Shown here piece after piece: positions 12,601 to 24,603 of a stretch of 64,000 nucleotides of DNA; the stretch's first letter is position 1; each line of letters begins with the position of its first letter. Below the pieces are notes generated by a model. The model saw only the letters and a list, made by a program, of their open reading frames with translations, was not told where the DNA came from and did no database searches. Source of the DNA: Larimichthys crocea (Eukaryota; Chordata; Actinopteri; Sciaenidae); contig NC_040019.1 of the NCBI RefSeq assembly GCF_000972845.2, positions 9,243,868 through 9,307,867 of the forward strand. Direction: 5' to 3'. The translations under genes were made by a program, and so were the position numbers.

Positions 12601-14055
12601 CATTAAATCACATCTTCTCAGTGAGCCGAAGCCAATCTTTGCGTTTCACAAGAACAACACAAAACATTCCACTTAATTCAATCACAAAATGTATTCATCA
12701 TTCTGGTAGCTTATTGAACATATGGTGTCGTTTGAAAAAGAGAAATGTTGCCTGGAAGGGTTTATTGTTAAGTGGCCATTCGGTATATATACCAGTAGTG
12801 CTGTTTTATGGTAAGATGGACATTTCTAAGATTTACTCTTTTCTTCTCTCCTGTTTTATGTCTTCCTCTCTCCCTCTTCCACTTACCTCTCATTTCTGGT
12901 CATTATCATTCACTGACTCCCCCTCCTCCCTTCTGCTTGTCTTATCCACTTTGCCTCTTCCATCTATTCACTCCTACTCCGCATCCATCTCTCCCAACCT
13001 TTTATGCGGGTTTTGTTTTCCTCGCCTAATTGAGGCAATGCCAGAAACTGTATTGTGTTCAGTTATTGAGCTATGAGCACATTGGAGTAACTTGTATTGA
13101 CTTTGCACACAACATTAGCTGTGTCTTTCATTTAGCTTTGAAGCTGATGTATGAAGAGAAGATGTGAAAAGCGGAGTGTAGGCGATGTGGTACATGTCAT
13201 AATGGAGAATGCCGTGTAAGATGAACAAGTTGTTCAATGTCTTGTTCATTTCTCCAGATAAGCCACAAGGACGGCTGAAAGACACAAAGGGTTAATTTGA
13301 ACTGAGCGTGCTTGTGTTTCCGCGTGTGGGTTGTGTGTGGTGGTGTTGTCCACTGTAGAGATGTGAGACAGAACAAGGGTATTGACAGGACAGGTGGCCT
13401 CATTATGTCTCAAGCCATATCTTCAACAGTCAGGGGGGTTGTATGTAAGAAAGGGAAAGAGATAAGGGGGTCAGCGGTGTTGAGAGAGGAAAGAGAATCT
13501 GCTGTGTGAATCTTGGCGCTTAATATATAGTGGACTAGAAGAATGAAGGTATCCATTAATTTCCCAAATGCCCAACTAGCCTTATAAGTCAGCGTGTTTT
13601 CTGACATTGACTCACTTATTTGACTTGGACCACTATGAAGAAAGAAGAAGAGAAAAGGAGGCAGAAAGGATAAGAATAGAGCTTACATCCACTTCCGTCT
13701 GTGGGTGCATTTATGAAAGTGCATTTCTTTCTAAAAAAACCCATCATACACCAAGTGCATGAAGAGGCCTTGATGTCCTGGTTGTAACACCACTGTGAAC
13801 CATTGGATAGGATCACCGGGGAGGTTAAGAGGGAGTTAGAAGGGAAAATGAGAGGTCTGCATCACCTTGGGCCAGTTGTATATACCATGAACATCAAGAC
13901 AAGTCAAGGTTATGATTTTTAGCCTGAGTCACTGCTCAGTCTCAAAGGGCTGCACAGTGGCACACCCAAACAAACAAGAAAAGCAAAAGGTCTGAATGTC
14001 AGGTTGTGCTACTCAGTATAGTTCTTTGGGTACTTGGACATTGCTAGAATTATAC

Positions 14056-14133
14056 NNNNNNNNNNNNNNNNNNNNNNNNNNNNNNNNNNNNNNNNNNNNN
14101 NNNNNNNNNNNNNNNNNNNNNNNNNNNNNNNNN
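14056..14133. other. Assembly gap (78 N)
   Basis: A run of 78 undetermined bases. The sequence on its left ends with the right end of the duplicated block, and the sequence on its right begins with the left end of that block. The gap is therefore probably not missing DNA but a failed contig join. Confidence 0.98.
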
Positions 14134-14802
14134 GATGGAGGGAGAGGGAGAGAGAATTTGTGGTGTTTGTAGTAGTTGGAGCCTGTTGATACACAATTAG
14201 GGAGGGGATCAATAACTCACTGTTGAGAAAATGGTAGCTTGTGTTTAAATGAATTTTACAGTACAGTGGTGTAAAGATATGGAGTATCCTTCCCTCAATC
14301 TTCCCCTTATTCTTCATCAGTAGTAGACAGTGTAAATGACCCTGTCCTGTGCACACATGCAAAGACACACAAGACTGAGTGATTATCAGCTGGTCTTAAA
14401 CATCCATCCAGCTTGAACAAATGAGTGTTTGTTATAACACCCTGGAAAAACAATCTCACACTCGTCACACACCGCACACACACACACAAATGAAACAAAA
14501 GATAAATGCATCTTCTTTCACATATCCTCTTTCTTTCTCTCTCGCACACACACATACATACATAACCCCTGAACACCCACACACCACACACACACACACA
14601 CACCACACACACAACACACACACACAACACAGCCTCTCTCCGCTCTTTCTTATGAGGGCCTTCTGCTGTCTTTTTCAGTGGTCACATTGTCTTCAGCTGC
14701 CTCACGTCACGGGGCAAGTTACGTCAATGACATTCTCTCTGAACCCTCAGCTTCTATCAATAATGCCTTTGCATCTTTGGATTTGACACTCGCGCACACC
14801 CC

Positions 14803-14831
14803 CACCACCACCACCACCACCACCACCACCA
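14803..14831. repeat. (CCA)n trinucleotide run, copy 2
   Basis: This is the shorter counterpart of the run at 7671-7709. Confidence 0.9.
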
Positions 14832-16317
14832 AAAAACCCCAACCTCATCCTATTTCACTTCTCTCTCGCTGTCATGAACTGTGAGATTTTGAGTTTGATT
14901 GCAATGACTGACACAAAAACAGGGAGGCTATGTCACTATGTCATTTCTCTGACCATATAGAATTCCTGCTAACCTTCAGTACTTGCCATCGAAGATATAA
15001 TATAATAATAACAGTAGTGTTATGTACACCTGATATATATTGATTACCTAATGCTAAGTGGCATTTGTAGGAGAACAAACCTTGTTTTGTTTGTCATGTT
15101 TTTACTTTACATTGTGACCAAAAGCTTCAGTTAAAAAAGTAGACCTACATAAATACTAGAATTTTATTAGAACATAAAACATTTTTATTACTGTAGCCTT
15201 TTGATACTATTTTCTTTTTAATATGATTCAGTTAAAAAGATGTACTTCTATGCCCCCAGTGTTCTCCTGACATCTTGTACTTCTTTGATCTACAGACCCT
15301 TTTTTTGATTTGTTCCCTTGCTCTCTTCCTTTCCATTTCTGTTTTCTCCTTCCCTTTCGGTCTGCGATCACAATGGAAGGGTCTGACAGATAAACGACTA
15401 TTACCGTCTCATCGCTCTTCTATCAGTGAAATCGAGGGTAAAATAGGCCGGTGCATTGCGGTGCATATAATGAGGCCATTTAGAGATTTTCATCTATATG
15501 GTGTGGTCCCTTAACGAGTTATTGGTATTACACAAGGCAATAAGCTCATAGATCTTCGACCAGATTGTTCTGGACAGTACATGTCAAAACATGCTTAATA
15601 TTATTTAGTTGGCGCAGACATGCACACAAACCTACAGGCTGTCTTCCCTCAGTCATACATGTTTTCAAAGAAGCAACAAACAGGATGATTATCATACATA
15701 TGCTGCAAGCTAAACAACATGTACACCACTTCTAATTAGACAAAACATGTGTGTCTTCTCTAATATAGGACATGTGATTGCAGGAAGTAGAAAATGAACC
15801 ATGTGGTGAGTTTATGTAACAACCTTGCCGTGGGTTAAGCAAATGATTTCATTTAAGGCAAATAAACAACTAGGGTTATGTGTGTGAGGACTGTGGAAAA
15901 TGATGTGTTCACTTCACAAGTTCTGTAGAAAATAAATTTGCTATGCTGTTGAAGGAGATGACGAGCTGCATCACATGGCCAGGAATGTTTATGGGCTCTA
16001 AATTGCAATTTTACAAAGAAATATGCTTCCAAGTAACACACAGTGGTTTCTGTTTGAATGTCTTCTTTTGTTTCCTCGGCTGTTACCTTGTATTGAATAA
16101 ATTCTTTTTACCCTTTTCAGCCTTCTTACTACACATCTACCTGAGGTGTAAATTGCGTAACTTTCATCTTCTGAGATGTTAATTATTTAAAGAGATAAAT
16201 ACCAGTATTGCAAGGTTACAAAAGTACTGTACGTTAAGTATAATTTTACAACTACATGTTATATGCATCAATAATAATGACGAATGTAATATAATGTAAC
16301 TTTAAGTACATTTTGTT

Positions 16318-16633
16318 GAGATTACGCAACAGAAATTAACCACAACACTTTGAAAACGATCAAATTCTCTGAAATTTTGTTCACAAATGTGTTAATCTAT
16401 GTGAATGATCACTTTCCCAAAACAATGCACCTGGTGGGTGTGGTATATCAGATGTCTATGACACAGATGTGCCTTGGACTGATCACAACAATGACCACTC
16501 TAAAATGCCAACGAGTGCTAGCCACCTGTCAGGAGGATGCATCAGCTTGGCAACGGAGAAATACTCACTAGCATAGATTGTAGCATAGTACATTTTTGAA
16601 AAAAACAAAAATGTTATGTTTTTATTGAGTGTA
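16318..16633. mobile_element. Tc1-like transposon remnant, copy 2
   Basis: This is the same relic as at 9300-9658 but without the A-rich insertion. It therefore better preserves the CACCTGTCAGGAGGATGCA ... GCTTGGCAACGGAGAAATA half that pairs with the left half. Confidence 0.45.
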
Positions 16634-19600
16634 CTACTAAAGTTTTGAATGCAGCATTCCTTTAACTTGGAATGGAGTGCTTCTACATTGGTATGGCTGT
16701 TTTAACTTTTAGTAAAAGATCTGACTTTGGCAAAACACACCTAGGTAGATTCTTAGGTAATTGACAATTTTACCATTTATTTCACCACAGACTTAAAAGT
16801 TAAAAGTTAGTTAAAAAAACAAAACAGAAACCAGAGCGGCCTGGGTTTTATCAGACACATTTTTGCGTGGGTGTGGGTGAGAAGCAGTTAAGAGCCGTCA
16901 TGTCCTTCTTGCTAAGATCTAAGAAGAACCTCCATATGAGGTGTGGCCTCCTTGGCAAGCAACTTGTAAGTGAAAAGAAACTGTTTTTGGCTCCATTTAG
17001 AGAATAGTACATGCGTATTGTGGTAAATACCCTCCCGAGATGAACATCAAAGTAACAAGTTAGGTAAGTTATGCCATGTGACGGAAGTTGGCCGTTACTA
17101 ATTGTGTGAAAAACGTGCCGATATAAATCGTGGTTGAAAAATTGAAGCCTCATTCTTGGAAGATGGTCATCAGTATGCTTAAGTATGTTATCTGTAATAG
17201 ACTGAAATTAGTGGCTTAAACATACAACTCCTAAAATGGTTCTTTAATGTGTAACCAAGAAGATGAGAATTCTTATCTCATCTGTTAATGTAAATAGGCA
17301 GTGTAAGTAAAAGCAGAAGTGTGGAATTTTTCAGCTTAATTAAGTTTGTTCCTATTTCTTGTTCTCACTATGTTCATTTTATGTTTTCTTTCTGGGCTAT
17401 GTAAGCACTGACCTTACATGTCCTTTAAGGAAATCGATGCCGTGACGTCAGTGTGCAAAGAAAACTAAAGGACAGGCTAAACAAAATAATGCAGAATTGT
17501 TGGCGTTGCGTCACTTAAACATGCCACCAGCCAACTTGCTGTCACAGTGTAAAGATCCACTACCGAGTTAAGGGAGTTAAGACATAGGGAGTGGCAATGA
17601 GGGAAAGAAGAGCAACATGTCCTTTTGTTTAGCAGTGTACAACATTTTTAACAGCATTGCTAATTGAGTTGAGCTGATTTATTGAGGTCGGAGATGGATT
17701 TTTTCCAGTGTAATGGCAAACCATTAATAATAGACAAAGTAGAGTGAGGCAGACTTTTATACTCTTTAATGTAATGCCTTGTAATACTTAAAAAAACAAG
17801 GAGGACACAGGAAATTAAATGAGGAGGAAAGGGAAGGAAAGAGATAAAGATGAAAGATGGCACCTTGAAATTTAGTCGCAGGAGGGGTTGTGGGGGAGCT
17901 AAGATGGCAGAGTTCAAAGGTACATCTTTAGCTTTTGGAGAACGCACAGCACAGCTGCTCCCCTGGGGTGGGTCTCTCATTGCCATGGTAACTATGGGAC
18001 AGAGTTCACATGACTGTCCCAGGGTGACTGTCCACATGTGTGTATGTGGGTGTTGTCTTGTATTTCTACAGTATGTTTACTGGAAGATTTTGACCTTCAG
18101 AGATTTAGACTGAGGATAAGAATATATTTTTTTGCATTTTTGTCAGTCTTCATTCCTTCTGGGAGATATTTTGGAAATAGGACTTTGGAGGCATTCACTG
18201 CTCTCACTTCTCCTGGGTTTCGTTTCCAACTAGTTGACACAGTTACACCTAGCATGACTCATGAATGAGTAATTTGGCAGGTGTCACTGGAAGGTAGAAC
18301 TTGGTCTTGAAGGTGATTTGTGTAAAATATGCCAGTTGGAGTAGGATCATTAGACAGTTCAGTGCATGTACAACACGATTTCTATCCCTATATTACGAAA
18401 AAAATCTAAACCTACTATTTCGGGACTCCCAAGACATCCATGTATATGTATTTGCAACCGTGTGCAAAAAGTTGTACAATATCAGCCTAAAGTGATAATT
18501 CAAAAAGGGAAGACACAGATCTGTTTTCTGTTTTGCAAAAAAATGTTATTAGGCCCTTTGCCCCAAATGTTGCTTGTTTGAGTTCTTAGTGATTCTTTCT
18601 TTCAGTCTTTTAAATTTTGGATCTAAGCCCAAATGTACTCTCAGAAAATGGGAAATCTAGGAAATGCAATAAACCTCACCATCTGCTGATATACTGCCTC
18701 TAGTTTTGTTTTAAACCCACATACAGTGCTTGTGTCTGTTACCTTACCCAGCTCCTATCCAGCTGCATTGAGAGGCTGTAATGCTCACCTTAATGAAACT
18801 TAGATTTAGTTTTTGTGTGAGGTAGCTGTAACCAGAATGGTCAACATATTAAGTCACTTGTGAGATTCTATGAAGGGCAGGAAATATGAAGAATTATAGT
18901 TTTTATTCTTCACCCTGCAGGACAAAAGTATAAAACCAAAGTACAGTTAAGGGTGATGGGAATGTCATCCATAGATAGCGATATTTGCTTATAAAACAAA
19001 GTGGTGGTTAAATTGAAATTTAATGTTACATACATGGAATTATAAATGAATATTTAGGGGATCAAGTTTACAAAAATCATGAATGTCTGCATCAAATTGC
19101 ATGTTTATACATCCAACAGCCGTAGAGACAGTCCTCTTGGAACCATGTTAACCTGCTAGTGGAAAAGTCAGGGGATCAACAAAGTGAGCTCTGGAGACCG
19201 TTAATGTTAATGCACAAACTACTGAAGTTGTGAGCTGTCTGTCATTGCCATCCGTATAGCCATGATGCTTGGGTGGCTAAAACACTTGAATTTTCCAGTT
19301 TTCTTCAGCATTACAGGTGTCAAGTGTGTCTCTCATGGAACAATAACATTTGGTTCTATTTTGGGGGGGGGTATTTTTTGCCTTTATTTGACAGATTTAG
19401 TAGAGAGCTGACAGGCAAAGGAGGAGAGATCGATGGTGTATGAGATACAACAAAGATCGCCTGTTTTCTGCACAGTGCACATAAAGAATTATATAAAAAG
19501 TGTAAAATAACCTTAAGTGAAATTCACTGGAGCTTGCTGATACTTGGTGGAAAAATGTCAGAAGCCACTCTAGCTGCGTCCTGGCCTTAAACACGAGTAA

Positions 19601-21133
19601 TGGGTACATCTCCAACATCTCATCGAACACATTGAGTTAGCTGACCAAAAAGCCATTAAATCACATCTTCTCAGTGAGCCGAAGCCAATCTTTTGCTGTT
19701 TCACAAGAACAACAAAACACTTCCACTTAATTCATATTCACAAAATGTATTCATCATTCTGGTAGCTTATTTGAACATATGGTGTCGGTTTGAAAGAAGA
19801 GAAATGTTGCCTGGAAGGGTTATTGTTATGTGGCCATTCGGTAGATATACCAGTAGTGCTGTTTATGGTAAGATGGACATTTTCTAAGATTTACTCTTTT
19901 CTTCTCTCCTGTTTTATGTCTTCCTCTCTGCCCTCTTCCACTTACTCATCTCATTTCTGTGTCATTATCATTCACTGACTCCCCTCCTCCCTTCTGCTTG
20001 TCTTATCCACTTTGCCTCTTCCATCTATTCACTCTCCTACTCCGCATCCATCTCTCCCAACCTTTTAGTGCGGGTTTTGTTTCCTCGCCTAATTGAGGCA
20101 ATGCCAGAAACTGTATTGTGTTCAGTTATTGATGACTATGAGCCACATTTGAGTACACTTGTATTGTACTTGCACACATACATTAGCTTGTGTCTTTTCA
20201 TTTAGCTTTTGAAGCTGATGTATTGAAGCGAAGATGTGAAAAGCGGAGTGTAGGCGATGTGGTACATGTCATAATTGGAGAATGCCTGTAAGATGAACAA
20301 GTTTGTTCATATGTCTGTTCATTTCTCCAGATAAGGCACAAGGACAGGCTTGAAAGACACAAAGGGTTAATTTGAATCTGATGCGTGCTTGTGTTTCCGT
20401 GTGTGTGTGTGTCCACTGTAGAGATTGTGAGACAGAACAAGTGTATCTGACAGGACAGGTGGCTCCATTATGTCTCAAGCCATATCTTCAACAGTCAGGG
20501 GGGGTTGTATGTAAGAAAGGGAAAGAGATAAGGGGGTCAGCGGTGTTGAGAGAGGGAAAGAGAATCTGTCTGTGTAAATCTTGGGCTTAAATATATGTGG
20601 ACTAGAAGAATGGAGGGTATCCAATTAATTTCCAAAATGCCCATACTAGCCTTATAAGTCACAGTGTTTCTGACATTGACTCACTTATTTGACTTGGACC
20701 ACTATGAAGAAAGAAAGAAGAGGAAAAGGAGGGGCAGAAAGGGATAAAGATAGAGGCTTTACATCCACTTCCGTCTGTGGGTGCATTTATGAAAGTGCAT
20801 TTCTTTCTAAAAATACCCATCATACACCAAGTGCAGTAAGAGGCCTTGATGTCCTGGTTGTAACACCACTGTGAACCATTTGGATAGGATCACAGGGAGG
20901 TTAAGAGGGAGTTAGAAGGGAAAATGAGAGGTCTGCATCACCTTGGGCCAGTTGTATATATCCATGAACATCAAGACAAGTCAAGGTTATATTTTTAGCC
21001 CTGAGTCACTGCTCAGTCTCAAAGGGCTGCACAGTGGCACCACCCAAACAAACAAGAAAAGCAAAAGGTCTGAATGTCAGGTTGTGCTACTCAGTATAGT
21101 TCTTTGGGTACTTGGACATTGCTAGAATTATAC

Positions 21134-23613
21134 TTATTATTGGATATAGAAATTCTTCCTCATGACATACATAATTCCTCCAGCATGTTTTGGGTCTACC
21201 CGTAAATATCCTACAGGTTGGACGTGCCCACAAATCGTCCAAAGGAAGTCCAGGAGGTATTTTTGTCAGATGCCTAAATCACCATAGCTGGATCCTTCTA
21301 ATGTGAAGGAGCCGTAGCTCTTTTTACTCAGCTCATAAACTCTCAATCGCTTTCCTGTCACTCTTCAGCTATCTCCATCTAATAAAGCCTGAAAAACCCC
21401 CAAAAATGTCTTTAAAAAAAGAACCGTAGATAATAAAAAACGAGTTTTACGACGACGACAGTCGAAGGGTGCGTTTATCTTACTTTTATAGGCTCATTCC
21501 AATGGCGATGTCTTCTTTGTAACAAAACTGTTGCTATCCAAAAAATGGTATAGTCTTTCTAGTGTTGTTTCAGCAACATGTCTGATGCACACTGTAGACT
21601 GAGTATTATTTATCAGATGGTATAATAGTGTCATTTTAACTGAGATTTAATTTGGTGTGATTTTAGTATTCTACAGTAGATTTCTGAAAAATGCCAGAAA
21701 TATTTGAACCATGCACAGTATGGGGAAATGGCAGATTTCACTGGCCCTCTACCACACAAACATAACACATACCAGCACTTATGTAATATCTAAGTGTGGT
21801 AGAAGACACCAGAGGTAAAAGTTTGCAAGGGGTTATTTGTGTGCCTACAGAAAGACAAGAAACTGGCTCAGAGCAGAGTCTCGAGACTCTTCACAACCCA
21901 CATTACAAAAATATGAGGTCATATTGTTGCAGGAGACACAGTGACCCTTATTTTAGACCTCAGTGTCCTGTATCCACACATACCATATTCAGATAGTATC
22001 TTTATGCATACACGAGTTCACACCATTTACGATAAAAATAACCACAACCATTGCTTCTGCCTGTAGTCCAGGTCTTACACTAAAAACAAAAGCAATACAG
22101 ACTGAGGGTGATCAGTTTAAAGTTTGTTCTTCTAAGTTGGTCCTGATTGAAAGTCCTAAAGGCTCTTTGCAGAATTCATGAATACAGGTTGAAGGTTTAG
22201 GGGTGAGTGCAACCAGGGCAAGGGTATCTAGGAGAACTAATTCAAAAGTACACAAACAGCTTGTGAAATGTCATGAGAGCTGTCTGAGAGGAGGCAGCGT
22301 TATGTCCAAGTAGAGCACAGTGTCTTGTGACTACAGCTTATGGTCATGGGTTAACTTGACCAGAGCAATGAGCGATGAGCTCCTCCACACCGCATACTTA
22401 AATAATTGATTTTACTTTTTCAACTCATTATGTGAAACGGAAAAAACCTTGTACTTAACTTTCAGAACATTTCCATAATTCACCTTGACATATGCAGAAC
22501 CCTCGAAAACTTTGTGATCTTTAGCCAGATTTAAAATACAATTCTCTGGGTCAGAACGATCTTTGCCCACTCAAAATGCATTTGTAATGATCCTCCTACT
22601 GAACACTCTCTCTGAGCTGGACGAGGTTAAAGCAGCATTTAAAACTAGCAGATTTTGGCGAGGACACAGTGTGTTCTCTGAGTGTGCACATGAGTTTGTG
22701 ACAGGGTTATTGTGTTTTAGTGGAGTGGGTGAGGGTGATGGTGGGCTCGTGTGGTCATTTGGGGCTGGAGAGAAATTTCTAGTTTGATGAAATGATCGGA
22801 AATATCAGAGAAGATGGATGGGTGAACAGATGGGTGGCTGGTGGTAACACTTTAGAGCAGCAATGTCATCAATTTCCGTGAGAGGTTCAGCTTTTATTCA
22901 TTTCACAGTGCCTAAGGGCACAATACCAGTTAGTTTGACTGAATCAGAGCAGCAAGCTCTGCTGTAGTACTGTAGCTATAGCAGCACGACTGAGCAAAAC
23001 AGCAGTATATCACAATATGAACTCACTGACATGGATATTATAATGTAATTTTGTCAGTCTTATCAACTATAATTAGCATTGGGTACAGCAATTTGTTATT
23101 TTGTCCCTTGTAGTAAAATACAACCCAACCTGCATCTTGGATGCCTTGTGAATCCCTGAAAGAGCAGCATGTCAAAATTTTTATGTTGTCATTGACAGCA
23201 TCATGACGTGCCACATGATGCCATAGTCGAGAAATCCAGGAAGTCTTGTCTCTTGAGCTTGCATCTCATGAAAGATGGTATGCTACGATCAGTTAGGGTT
23301 AAGTATGTAGTCTGTCTCTTCACGACAGCACTATCATTACTCACTCTATGATTGTGACCTTCCCTTAAAACATAAATGTCATCTAGTCTGACCCTGCCAT
23401 TATGGCCCCGTTACACCAACATCCACCGTAACACAGATATATCAAGAGCAAATTCAATAAGTGGTAATGGAATAGTTGTGATAAGTGGATTTGCTCATGC
23501 AGTGAAGTAAATCTCAATCATGCTGAGATAAACTTGTTAGATTTACATGTATAGACAGTACATTAATTGTCCAAATAGATTTGACTAACTATTGACTCTG
23601 TTCCCTTTTCCAG
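21134..23613 (+). other. Intron sequence before the acidic exon
   Basis: Unique non-coding sequence. No conserved exon was seen. It ends in a pyrimidine-rich acceptor, CTGTTCCCTTTTCCAG, at 23613. Confidence 0.6.
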
Positions 23614-24603
23614 ATGTTGGAGCCTAAGGTGGATGCCCCCTCATGTGAGCTGGGCGGAGCGGGAGGAGATCGAGGAGGTGTGTGCCTCCACCTGCCCCCC
23701 CGCAGCTCAGAAGGTGACGAAAGCAGCCTCTACCCCTCCAGTCCCTCAGAGCCTCCAACCCTGGGCAGTCCTCACCCCTCAGAATCTCTCACCCCGCTGG
23801 ATGAGATCTACATGCCCCTTGGCGGTCTGATGGGATCTGAGGAGCGACTTAAGGTGCCTCCAACACCACCCCCTTCCACCGAGGGTGAAGATTGCAAGAG
23901 TATGGAGGAGATGGAGATGTGGAGAGAGGGCAAGGATGTGGGGGGTCAGAGAGAGGAATATGATGATGAGGAGGAAGAGTATGGGGCCTGCAGAAAGAGT
24001 CCAGGGAGTGAGGGGGAAGAAAAAGAAAGAGAAGAGTATGAGGGGGAGAGGAATGAAGAGGAAGGCAACCTAAACCTGGTGGTGTCTAACACTGATGAAG
24101 ACAATGCCTCAGAACCCCCTGATACCAACGCTCCTCCGTCCTCCTCCTCATCCTCATTTGTTATCCCTGAGTTGCGCCTCGATCGCTCCTTCAGTGCCGA
24201 TGCCCTCTCCTCACCCAACACTGATGAAGAAGAGTATGATGAAGATGAAGACGATGAATCCGAAGAGGAGGAGGATGATGAAGACGACAGCGACGACGCC
24301 TACCTGCAGCGCAGTGACAGCAAGCGCCGCAGCATGGTCGAGGGCGCCACCTGTGAGAAGCACGGAGGGGGCGGGCTCAGTGTGCAGAATTCTCTCCGCA
24401 GGCGCACCCACAGTGAAGGGAGCCTCCTGCAGGACCCCCGCACACAATGTTTCACCTCTGACAACGCCATCAACTGCCTGGAGGTGGGGGCAGCACACCA
24501 CAAGGGCGGCTGGACACTCCCATCACCTAAAACCTTGAAGAAAGAGCTGACTAAGAATGGAGGCTCCATGCATCAGCTGTGTATGCTGTTCTCTGGGAGG
24601 AAG
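23614..24603 (+). CDS. rgs3: rgs3 large acidic exon (330 codons)
   Basis: The acceptor CCAG is at 23613 and the donor AAG-GTAAGC at 24603. The exon is phase 0 at both ends and opens with ATG (MLEPKVDAP). The encoded segment is Pro/Ser-rich, then strongly acidic, with a nearly pure Asp/Glu run around exon residues 203-230. Recognisable RGS3 blocks are FVIPELRLD (exon residue 182 onward), [17 protein letters not shown] (257 onward) and [16 protein letters not shown] near the end. All have close counterparts in the mammalian RGS3 exon that starts [16 protein letters not shown] fits a basophilic-kinase and 14-3-3-type site. The exon is predicted to be disordered. Read past the donor, the frame stops after 8 further codons at 24630. 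Confidence 0.93.

Larger units (their letters stand above)
7029..14055. repeat. 7-kb duplicated block, copy 1 (abuts gap)
   Basis: This block is repeated in the same orientation at 14134-21133. The match starts at 7029 (GATGGAGGGAGAGGG), exactly the first bases after the N run, and ends at 14055 (GCTAGAATTATAC), exactly the last bases before it. Landmarks found in both copies in the same order include the (CCA)n run, the Tc1-like remnant, and the G-tract/ATTTTTTGCC region. Differences are mostly single-base indels plus a few blocks of about 60 bp. The geometry fits two contig ends that overlap but were not merged, i.e. one real locus shown twice. Confidence 0.9.
14134..21133. repeat. 7-kb duplicated block, copy 2 (abuts gap)
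   Basis: This is the direct copy of 7029-14055. Compared with copy 1 it lacks about 60 bp corresponding to 9000-9060 and about 55 bp near 9230-9285. It carries a different stretch of about 100 bp at 14937-15045, and shows many single-base insertions and deletions. The block-sized differences look like those between two haplotypes. The scattered one-base indels look like sequencing error. Confidence 0.9.

Noticed and set aside
7029..21133. A genuine recent tandem segmental duplication
   Set aside because: The copy boundaries coincide exactly with the assembly gap on both sides. An assembly artefact is the simpler explanation, though long reads would decide.
23946..24569. Several long minus-strand and alternative-frame open frames opposite the acidic exon
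   Set aside because: They are shadows of the biased GA-rich coding sequence. They consist of Ser/Leu/Val repeats with no domain, while the + frame aligns block by block with RGS3.
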